Source: Cenarchaeum sp.
GTDB lineage: Archaea; Thermoproteota; Nitrososphaeria; Nitrososphaerales; Nitrosopumilaceae
Assembly: GCA_007570915.1 (NCBI GenBank)
Contig: RKSK01000159.1
Span: 1-5,654, forward strand
DNA: 5,654 bases
Direction: 5' to 3'
The notes under the pieces: model-generated
What the model was told of the DNA's origin: nothing
Seen by the model: the letters and a program-made list of their open reading frames with translations, nothing else
Databases searched by the model: none
Shown: piece by piece, positions 1 through 4,866 of the stretch
Layout of the letters: the number at the start of each line of letters is the position of its first letter
How positions within the stretch are numbered: position 1 is the first letter of the stretch
Translations under genes and position numbers: made by a program

Positions 1-288
1 GCCTGGCCCCCGCGCCAACGGGCGCCCCGGCGGATCTCCCGGCCAATGCGCGTTTCGGCTTGCATGCGCGGATCCTTTGGCCGGGATTTTTGGGTCGCCC
101 GGCCGCCCCCGCGCCAGGGGGGTGCCCCGCGCGCCCTGCCGCTCCGCGCCGCGGGCGCGAAAACGGCCACGCCCGCCAAAAACCGCGCCCATTCGCGCAA
201 CGGAGCCGGCATCCCCCCGCCCGGCGGCGCGGGGGCTGCCGCGAGCCATGGACTCGCGAGCCGCCCGATCTTTCCCGGACACACGGGC
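1..288. other. Gene-poor GC-rich stretch
   Basis: I see no supportable gene here. Several frames are open on both strands, but the translations are Arg/Gly/Pro/Ala-rich low-complexity sequence, as expected from random GC-rich DNA, and no TATA-like element precedes any of them. Small structures are visible: a 7-bp inverted repeat (151-157 with 170-176, 12-base loop) and a direct repeat of ATGCGCG at 47 and 64. A gene running off the left edge on the minus strand cannot be excluded, because one minus frame stays open to base 1, but its composition argues against it. Confidence 0.5.
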
Positions 289-332
289 AAAAAAAAAAAA
301 AAAGCCGGCGCCCGGGCATTCCGGGCACCGGC
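289..332 (-). terminator. Intrinsic terminator: 12-bp hairpin then T15 (minus strand)
   Basis: Bases 304-315 pair with 321-332 to give a 12-bp stem with a 5-base loop. It is GC-rich, with one position (309/327) that is a G-U pair in the minus-strand transcript. The stem is followed directly, in the minus direction, by an uninterrupted run of 15 T (plus-strand A at 289-303). It begins 11 bases after the stop codon of the small gene at 344-466, so it very probably ends that transcript. Archaeal termination depends mainly on oligo-U; this element has both U-run and hairpin. On the plus strand it would give an A-run and not work. A second small hairpin (324-329 with 333-338) overlaps it and would compete. 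Confidence 0.85.
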
Positions 333-343
333 GGTGCCTGGTT

Positions 344-466
344 CTACTTTTTCTTGTTCTCGGCGACCTGCCGCGCGTGCTCTGCCGCTGCGGCCTTGCC
401 CGCCCGCGCCCTTGGGTTTAGCGAGTCGGACCTGTCGTCATTTGGCGTTCTTTTGCTCGAAGCCAT
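344..466 (-). CDS. Small basic hypothetical protein (40 aa)
   Basis: I do not recognise the family. The predicted protein is 40 residues, hydrophilic, with an Asn/Asp/Ser-rich N-terminal half. Its C-terminal half (about 17-40) is an Ala/Arg/Lys/Glu helix-like segment ending in three lysines. The stretch is much less Gly/Pro-rich than random translation of this DNA, and it is followed within 11 bases by a strong terminator on the same strand, so I believe it is expressed. I chose the ATG at 466 because a TATA-like CAATAA (minus strand, 495-490) is centred about 27 bases upstream, which would give a leaderless mRNA. An in-frame ATG at 499 would give 51 residues and cannot be excluded. The basic, helical nature could fit a nucleic-acid-binding or ribosome-associated small protein, but that is a guess. 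Confidence 0.55.
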   Translation of the reverse strand: MASSKRTPNDDRSDSLNPRARAGKAAAAEHARQVAENKKK

Positions 467-489
467 GGGCGCGCTCGAACATGGTGGTC

Positions 490-495
490 TTATTG
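490..495 (-). promoter_or_regulatory. Weak TATA-like element for the 344-466 gene
   Basis: The minus strand reads CAATAA here, the only AT-rich hexamer between the transposase relic and the small gene. Its centre is about 27 bases before the ATG at 466, the same spacing seen for the stronger promoters in this window. The match to an archaeal TATA box is poor, so this rests mostly on position. Confidence 0.3.
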
Positions 496-544
496 ACATT
501 CCTGACAGGCTAGCCAGCCCGAACGCCTCCCCGGACTCGCCGCG

Positions 545-1310
545 GTGCGGGCCAAACCGATCTATGTGGGCGCCCCGGCGCGCCCGCCCGCGAGGGGGCA
601 GAACCGCCTGGACTTCCGCGACCTGCTCGGCGGCGACGGGGCGCGGGGCAGGGTGGCCGACGGCATAGCCGGGATCGCCGGCGGCGGCGTGGCGCCGGGC
701 GAGGGGAACGCGCACTGCGGCCCCGGCGTGTTCTGCGACCTGGCGGTGCTGGCCGCCGTGTCCGACGGGCCGGTGCACGCGTTCTCGCGCGACAGCGCGG
801 AGAAAAGGGACCACGCGGGCGGGAGCCCAACGGACGAGTGGCCGGGGCTGGCGGCGCGGCGCGCGGTGGCGGGGGATCCCGCGCCCGCATTGACGGCCGC
901 CGCCGCTGGGCAGCTGCGCGGGCTGCGCAAGTCCGGGTCAATTCCAAGGGAGTGCGCCGTCGCGATCGACAAGACGCCGGTCAGGAGGTGGGACAGGAGG
1001 CCCGGCGACGCGCTGATCAGGGGCAGGACGGAGAAGGGGAAGCAGGCGTTCGAGGCGTACATGACGGCGCAGGTCGCCGAACGCCAGGATCAAGGCGCCG
1101 GGCCGCAGCGAGGCGGTCAGGACGCTGTGCCCTGTCCTGTCGCTGGCGGTGCACAACTCGTGGGCCATGGTGTGCGCGGCCGCCCGGCTGGCAACCCGCG
1201 GGGGGCGGGTTACGCAGGCAGAGTTCCGGCTCGGCCTGGTCATGGAGATGATCTCCTCGGTGCTCGAGTCGCGGCCCGAGCCGGAGCCGCCCCCGCCGGT
1301 GGCGCCCTAG
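545..1310 (+). pseudogene. Archaeal DDE transposase, internally deleted and frameshifted
   Basis: Two parts of one transposase lie in different frames. The first (545 to about 1082, 179 codons) ends with a VAIDKT block carrying the likely first catalytic Asp (D142), then the pattern R-G-(x)4-K-(x)4-F-(x)2-Y-(x)3-(A/V). This resembles IS4-like archaeal transposases, which continue from this point into the RNase-H fold. The second part (1083-1310, +1 frame, 75 codons) opens with basic RIKAPGRSEAVR, then a hydrophobic helix with HNSW, as in the C-terminus of such enzymes, and ends in a Pro/Glu tail. The central region that should hold the second Asp and the Glu is absent. Intact members are usually well over 300 residues; about 254 remain. 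The element is therefore dead. Start uncertain: GTG 545 is the first candidate, with open frame back to 506. No clear terminal repeats seen. Confidence 0.75.
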
Positions 1311-1478
1311 GCATTTGGGAAGACTGGGTGTCGGCGGTGTTGCATAACTAGGCACGAATAGGGACGCGCCGGGCAAAAATGGGCAAAATGTGACAAAGTC
1401 GGCGCGGGCAGCGGGAGGCAAACAGGCCGGGCGTGCCGGAACCGGCGGGGCGTGCAAGTGCCCCCCCCCCGCGCCCGG
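1311..1478. other. Intergenic stretch between transposase relic and small gene
   Basis: No convincing gene. It contains plus-strand A5 (1375-1379) and A4 (1385-1388) runs inside a tandem GGGCAAAA-type repeat, which read as T5 and T4 on the minus strand downstream of the 1479-1682 gene and could serve as its oligo-U terminator. It also contains a C10 homopolymer at 1461-1470 and the left arm of an inverted repeat at 1430-1439. Confidence 0.5.
1375..1388 (-). terminator. Candidate oligo-T terminator for the 1479-1682 gene
   Basis: In the minus direction there are T4 and T5 runs (1388-1385 and 1379-1375), about 90-100 bases past the stop codon of the small gene. Archaeal RNA polymerase can stop at such runs without a hairpin. 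It is far weaker than the T15 element at 289-332. Confidence 0.3.
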
Positions 1479-1491
1479 CTACCGGCACGCC
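1430..1491. repeat. 10-bp perfect inverted repeat around the small gene's 3' end
   Basis: GGCGTGCCGG at 1430-1439 is the exact reverse complement of CCGGCACGCC at 1482-1491, with 42 bases between. The right arm encodes the last residues of the minus-strand small gene; its stop codon (1479-1481) is just inside the loop, along with the C10 run. It could fold as a 3'-end structure in that mRNA, or be chance in GC-rich DNA. Confidence 0.45.
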
Positions 1492-1682
1492 GCGTTGTAG
1501 ACTGTCGCCTTGCGGGCGGGCTCGGCGGCAGCGTTGTCCGGGAGCTGGGCCACGATGTCGCCCTTGAAGACCTGCCTGGACGCCCCGATCGCGCCCCCGG
1601 CGGCCTGCCGGCGCGAGTACCGAATCCGCTCTGCCCGTCCCGCCTGCGCGCCAGCGAGATCCTCGCGCGGCAGCGACTGCAC
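1479..1682 (-). CDS. Small hypothetical protein (67 aa), divergent from terminase-like gene
   Basis: I do not recognise this protein. It is Arg/Ala/Gln-rich, with a basic stretch near residues 15-35 (RIRYSRR is visible) and a more ordinary C-terminal part carrying FKGDIVAQLPDN and ending TVYNAACR. There is no membrane segment or signal peptide. Third codon positions are mostly G/C, with normal codon choice (GAC, ATC, GTG, AAG, AGG), which supports real coding. I chose GTG at 1682 because it lies about 30-33 bases from the TATA element at 1709-1719; GTG 1697 is too close to that element. The element is palindromic and also serves the plus-strand ATPase gene, so the two genes look co-controlled. 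A DNA-binding or regulatory role is possible from charge and position only. Confidence 0.5.
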   Translation of the reverse strand: MQSLPREDLAGAQAGRAERIRYSRRQAAGGAIGASRQVFKGDIVAQLPDNAAAEPARKATVYNAACR

Positions 1683-1708
1683 GTCCCCGCCGCGCACGAG
1701 GCGCCCAA

Positions 1709-1719
1709 ATTTTATAAAA
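1709..1719. promoter_or_regulatory. Palindromic TATA element, probable bidirectional promoter
   Basis: The AT-only run ends in TTTTATAAAA, a perfect palindrome that reads the same on both strands. Its centre, about 1715, is 26 bases before GTG 1741 on the plus strand and about 33 before GTG 1682 on the minus strand. This fits archaeal TBP/TFB promoters, where transcription starts about 25-27 bases from the TATA centre. TBP binding to a symmetric box has little inherent direction, so orientation would depend on flanking BRE and initiator bases. The run is conspicuous in surrounding DNA that is almost all G+C. Confidence 0.7.
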
Positions 1720-1740
1720 CTGCCCGCGTCCCCCTTCCCC

Positions 1741-2592
1741 GTGGGCGAGGCAGGGGGCGCGGCGCCGGCCAGGGTGCCGACGGATCTTCACGAGTTTTAC
1801 GGGCGCTTTCGGCCCTTCAGGAGGTATGACGGCGCGCCCGTCAGGGAGTTTGCGCCGTACCAGGTTGCCATATGGAACGACCGGTTTGGGGAACACCGCC
1901 AGCGAAACTACGTCAGGAGCCCCGGCGTGGGCCTGACGGGGCTCTTGCTCTTGGAGGCCCTGAACGTGGCCCTCACAAGCGAGCAGAGGACGGACGCGCT
2001 TGTCGTGGTGGCCGACCAGTTTACGGCCCAAAGGAGGCGCGACGAGCTTGTGCGGATGCTGGAGGACAGCGACTATTCTGCATGCCTTGTGCGCTCGGAG
2101 GACCAGACGGCCGACATGAGGACGCAGGCCATGAACCGCAGGTTTGGGATCGTCGTCCTCCCGCCGCGCGCCCCCTCGGACAGGGAGGCCTGCGGGATAA
2201 CCGTCGAGAGCGTCATAGGCTTTAGCGCGTCATCGACAAACATGCACCACGTGCTTGTGCTAGACGCCATGGAGTCGGCGTTCCCAGGGGACCGGATCAG
2301 CTGGGGCCTGGCAAACGCCATCTCGACGACAATGCTGACCAGGGGCAAGATGGTGGTGGCCATGGTCCCGCGCCCCCCCTACTACAACCTGCTCGGGCGC
2401 CTGCCGGACATCAACGGCATAGAACCAGGCGCCCTGTACGAGAGGGACGGCGCGCTGGCCAGGCGCATCCCGACGAGCATTGCCGTGGACGCGGGGGTCA
2501 TAGAGAGGCGCGACGACAACGCAGAAGAGACAATGCTCATGGGCAGGGCAATACGGGACGCCAGGTATCCCGAGCCCGACCACGGGCCGTAG
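1741..2592 (+). CDS. Terminase large-subunit-like ATPase domain, catalytically degenerate, no nuclease domain
   Basis: The 283-residue protein follows the motif order of viral terminase large-subunit ATPases, the motors that package DNA into capsids. There is a Q-motif-like APYQ (Q41), then P-loop-like RSPGVGLT (59-66), followed by a hydrophobic strand ALVVVAD (86-92) with FTAQ, as after motif Ia. Next come IGFSA and a Walker B strand VLVLDA (171-176), then a motif III-like MVVAMVPRP (204-212). Changes are notable. The P-loop has no lysine: Leu65 sits at the classic position and Arg59 at the upstream position used in deviant terminase P-loops. The Walker B Glu is Ala176. The protein ends about 70 residues after motif III, so the RNase-H-like nuclease is missing. 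GTG 1741 is chosen for its 26-base spacing from the TATA box (leaderless); GTG 1774 is the alternative. No prohead or portal gene is nearby. Likely a repurposed or decaying viral remnant. Confidence 0.7.
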   Translation: MGEAGGAAPARVPTDLHEFYGRFRPFRRYDGAPVREFAPYQVAIWNDRFGEHRQRNYVRSPGVGLTGLLLLEALNVALTSEQRTDALVVVADQFTAQRRRDELVRMLEDSDYSACLVRSEDQTADMRTQAMNRRFGIVVLPPRAPSDREACGITVESVIGFSASSTNMHHVLVLDAMESAFPGDRISWGLANAISTTMLTRGKMVVAMVPRPPYYNLLGRLPDINGIEPGALYERDGALARRIPTSIAVDAGVIERRDDNAEETMLMGRAIRDARYPEPDHGP

Positions 2593-2626
2593 CGGCTCCA
2601 GTGCCGCCGCGCGCCCCGCATGCGGG
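2593..2626. repeat. 12-bp palindrome between convergent genes
   Basis: The 34-base gap between two convergent stop codons contains CCCGCATGCGGG (2615-2626), a perfect palindrome ending next to the stop codon of the minus-strand gene. No T-run follows on either strand, so it is not a classical terminator. It might mark transcript ends or bind a dimeric protein, or be chance. Confidence 0.4.
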
Positions 2627-3313
2627 CTAGGGGCTGGCGGCCCGCGGCGGAGCAACGGGCACCTGGCGCACCTCGCGCGGGCTGGCCCGGCCGGGCGCGA
2701 GAAGCGGGGCCAGCTCGCCGTGCACCCGGGACAGGTACTCCCTGGTGAACGACCAGCAGCAAAAGTGCGCCTCCTCGAGCACGCCGTTGCGGTCAGGCGT
2801 GATGCCCTCCTTGCGCAGCCTGTCGCCGGCCAGGACGATTGCGGCCGCGGCGATCATCCACCCCGTGTCCGCTCCGCGCTCGGCGAGGAACGCTGCAAAT
2901 CTGCCGTCACCGTCCCACTCCATGCCGCCCACGCCGTCAAGGCTTCCCATGCCGTCTAGCGCGTCGTTGAACCCAAACGACAGCGCTCCGTCACGGTCAA
3001 GGCCAAAGCCGTACGTCTCCAGCCCGGGGCAGCCAAACACCTCCCTTGCAAGGCAGGCCGCGGCATGGACGCCCAGGAGCCTCTGGAGTATGTCCTCGCG
3101 CCGGGCCCCGCCCATGCCGCCATCGCGGGGATCGACGGCCTCAAAGTCGATCCCCAGGCGCTCCTTGTATCCCCTGCCCGGCAGGCCGTCGCGCTCGGGC
3201 GACACTATATCCGCCAGGGCCTTCACGATTGGCCCAACCGTGCGCTTTATCTCGGCCACGCTGGGGGCCAGAAGCCTCTCGGGCCGCGGGTCGTCGGGGG
3301 CGCTCAAGTCCAC
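2627..3313 (-). CDS. Hypothetical protein (228 aa), mostly helical, Gly/Asp-rich centre
   Basis: I do not recognise the family. From the N-terminus: a Pro/Asp-rich opening, a helix with EIKRTVGPIVKALADIV (21-37), a charged segment, a helix REDILQRLLGVHAA (72-85), and a Gly/Asp-rich stretch (about 106-137) with repeated DG pairs. A hydrophobic GWMIAAAAIVLAG (151-163) follows, too short and too near charged residues to call a membrane span. Last come a helix (178-206) and a Pro/Arg tail. The last helix carries R191-(x)6-H198, which formally matches the HEPN RNase pattern R-x4-6-H, but the rest does not look clearly HEPN. I chose GTG 3313 because a TATA element (3333-3340) is about 24 bases upstream; longer upstream reading gives Pro/Arg-rich noise. 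It is convergent with the terminase-like gene and divergent from the AbiV-like gene. Confidence 0.7.
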   Translation of the reverse strand: MDLSAPDDPRPERLLAPSVAEIKRTVGPIVKALADIVSPERDGLPGRGYKERLGIDFEAVDPRDGGMGGARREDILQRLLGVHAAACLAREVFGCPGLETYGFGLDRDGALSFGFNDALDGMGSLDGVGGMEWDGDGRFAAFLAERGADTGWMIAAAAIVLAGDRLRKEGITPDRNGVLEEAHFCCWSFTREYLSRVHGELAPLLAPGRASPREVRQVPVAPPRAASP

Positions 3314-3332
3314 CGGGGGGCGGCGGCGTGCC

Positions 3333-3340
3333 CAATTTAA
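3333..3340 (-). promoter_or_regulatory. TATA element for the 2627-3313 gene
   Basis: The minus strand reads TTAAATTG, an AT-rich island in G+C-rich DNA. Its centre is about 24 bases before GTG 3313, which would give a leaderless or nearly leaderless transcript. It shares the 134-base intergenic region with the oppositely directed promoter at 3416-3423. Confidence 0.65.
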
Positions 3341-3415
3341 GCATTGAACCGGCCCCTGGCGCCCGGGCGCGCGCGGGCCGCCGCGCTGTGCGGGGGGCGC
3401 CGGCCCCGCCCCGCG

Positions 3416-3423
3416 CATAAATA
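3416..3423 (+). promoter_or_regulatory. TATA element for the 3448-4866 gene
   Basis: CATAAATA is the only AT-rich octamer near this start. Its centre is about 28 bases before TTG 3448, in line with the other promoters here and with leaderless initiation. Confidence 0.65.
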
Positions 3424-3434
3424 CCGCGTGGCCG

Positions 3435-3446
3435 GGGCCGCGGCCC
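3435..3446. repeat. 12-bp palindrome between TATA box and predicted start
   Basis: GGGCCGCGGCCC is a perfect palindrome that ends one base before the TTG at 3448, so it covers the expected transcription start. A dimeric repressor bound here would block initiation. Short GC palindromes are also common by chance in such DNA. Confidence 0.4.
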
Positions 3447-3447
3447 G

Positions 3448-4866
3448 TTGGACAGCAAGGCGGAGGGGGGCGGCACACTGATCCCCTGCTCAAAAATCCC
3501 CCCGTGCGTGCGCCGCGTGTACGGGAACGGCGTGCGCCACTTTGATGACGCGCTCTGCCTTTATGGGGCCAGGAGGATGCAGGGCGCCATCGCCTCCCTG
3601 GTACTGTCAGTCGAGGAGCACCTGAAGGGGCTCTACCTGGCGGCCGCGCACAGGGGCGGGAGGGGCATCTCCGATGCCGAGTGGGGGAACCTGCAGGAAC
3701 ACGACTTTAAGCTCCACAAGGTAAGGCCGAAGGTGGACAGGTCGCTTGACAGGGAGGCGCTTGTGGCCGCCTGCGGGCAGTACGCGCTCAACACGATGGA
3801 TCCGCTGACCGCAATGAGATCAGCGGACTCGGCAAGCGCGGCCAGGTGCAACAACGAGATTGCCCAAATCACCCCCACGCTCAGGCTCCTTGCGCGCGCA
3901 TGCACCTACCACAACTGGAGCCGCAAAAACTCCGGCTGGGACACGTTTGGCCTTCTCCCCGAGGACGCGCAGGGGGCAATAGCGGTACACGTACTGCACA
4001 TCGCAAAATTCTACCGCGACCTGCTCCTTTCCAGCGCGGGGGAGTGGATGGGACTGCCGCGGCACAGGGCGCCCGACGACACCTGTCAGCTGCCAAAAAG
4101 CCCGCTGGGGTCCTGCACCGGCAGGGCCTTCCTGAAGATATTGCAGGAGACAAGGTCCGTCTCGTCATGCGCCCACGAGATGACCTCAAGGATACTTGAC
4201 ATGTGCGCCAGGGCCATGCCCGCACGCGTCGACGACGCCAGCCTGCACCCGCTTGTGCGGGCAGTCCGCCTGTGCGCCTCGGAGCCGCCTTTGCCGGGGA
4301 ACGCCGTGCGAACGCGCACCGCCGACGACGCTGCCCAGACGCGCGACGAGCCCCCCGCCATGAGGGTGTCTGTCTCCATGTCGACGCAAAACGGCCTTCG
4401 GAGGATTGAGCGCGTCACCATAAACCAGACACCATGCAGCGTCTATGACGGCAGGATTCCAATAGTCCTGGCCGCAGAGGCGGTCATTGGCCGCGAGCCG
4501 GGGCCTGACGTGCCCCTCCCCGCGCTGGGCGAGCTGCTCTCGAGGCTGGGAATCACGCCATACGGGTTCCGCGACAGGGACATATGGCAAGCCCTGGCAA
4601 ACGCGCGCGGTATGCTCGACGGCGGCCGCCTGCGCGGCTATCCGGCGCGCATAGTCGACTCCATCCGGTCGGCCACGGTGGAAAACTGGCGTGGCGTGGA
4701 TCCGCAGGCGCGCCATGTGATGGCGGCGCTGCTCGTGTCCGATCCCACGGCGATTGAGCTCGGCGAGCCAGCCGGCCCCATGCCAAAGCACATGGCCAGG
4801 AGGCTGGTGTGGGACGCCCTCTGCGCCCAAAAGTCAGTCTATGACGGCGGCGGCGCCCCCGCCTGA
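3448..4866 (+). CDS. AbiV-type HEPN protein with long C-terminal extension (472 aa)
   Basis: Residues about 25-190 resemble the AbiV branch of HEPN domains, which includes abortive-infection proteins and many toxin RNases. The helix GAIASLVLSVEEHLKG (46-61) carries the family-like EE-x2-K core (E56, E57, K60), followed by EHDFKL (H85, K88). The later helix has R150-ACTY-H155, which fits the HEPN catalytic R-x4-6-H pattern, then W157 and GW (163-164). The C-terminal half (about 210-472) is unfamiliar: a Pro/Asp-rich linker near 285-310, a strand-like MRVSVSM segment, then helices to the end. It may be a sensor, partner-binding or second domain. TTG 3448 is chosen from TATA spacing, and it puts the HEPN core at the same residue numbers as in the neighbouring paralogue. 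GTG 3508 or 3517 are alternatives. The 3' end overlaps the convergent paralogue by 28 bp. Role inferred: RNA-targeting defence or stress toxin. Confidence 0.75.
   Translation: MDSKAEGGGTLIPCSKIPPCVRRVYGNGVRHFDDALCLYGARRMQGAIASLVLSVEEHLKGLYLAAAHRGGRGISDAEWGNLQEHDFKLHKVRPKVDRSLDREALVAACGQYALNTMDPLTAMRSADSASAARCNNEIAQITPTLRLLARACTYHNWSRKNSGWDTFGLLPEDAQGAIAVHVLHIAKFYRDLLLSSAGEWMGLPRHRAPDDTCQLPKSPLGSCTGRAFLKILQETRSVSSCAHEMTSRILDMCARAMPARVDDASLHPLVRAVRLCASEPPLPGNAVRTRTADDAAQTRDEPPAMRVSVSMSTQNGLRRIERVTINQTPCSVYDGRIPIVLAAEAVIGREPGPDVPLPALGELLSRLGITPYGFRDRDIWQALANARGMLDGGRLRGYPARIVDSIRSATVENWRGVDPQARHVMAALLVSDPTAIELGEPAGPMPKHMARRLVWDALCAQKSVYDGGGAPA

Noticed and set aside
151..176. Possible tRNA or small structured RNA at the 7-bp inverted repeat
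   Set aside because: There is no T-loop or anticodon arm, and no box C/D or other conserved RNA signature could be read.
60..668. Long plus-strand open frame of 202 codons at the left end, and other open frames at 46-513 and 77-421
   Set aside because: Three overlapping plus frames are all open here because stops are rare in GC-rich DNA. The products are Arg/Pro/Ala/Gly-rich, cross the terminator A-run, and lie opposite the better-supported minus-strand gene.
1510..1740. Upstream extension of the terminase-like frame to 360 residues
   Set aside because: The extra 77 codons run through the TATA element and are antisense to the small gene at 1479-1682. The promoter position places the start at 1741 or later.
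1348..2031. Minus-strand open frame of 227 codons
   Set aside because: It lies antisense to the terminase-like gene and passes through the AT-rich promoter. Its product is low-complexity Arg/Gly/Ala, while the plus frame shows ordered family motifs.
3151..3163. Hydrophobic segment of the 228-residue protein (residues 151-163) as a membrane helix
   Set aside because: It is only about 13 residues long and flanked closely by charged residues; it fits a buried helix in a soluble protein better. The coordinates given are only nominal for this gene region.
2745..3347. Plus-strand open frame of 200 codons
   Set aside because: It is antisense to the 228-residue protein and is Ser/Pro/Arg-rich. It lacks a TATA element, whereas the minus gene has one at the right distance.
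4186..4830. Minus-strand open frame of 214 codons opposite the long HEPN gene
   Set aside because: It is a mirror of the plus-strand coding frame, with no promoter and unnatural composition (many His, Arg, Gly).
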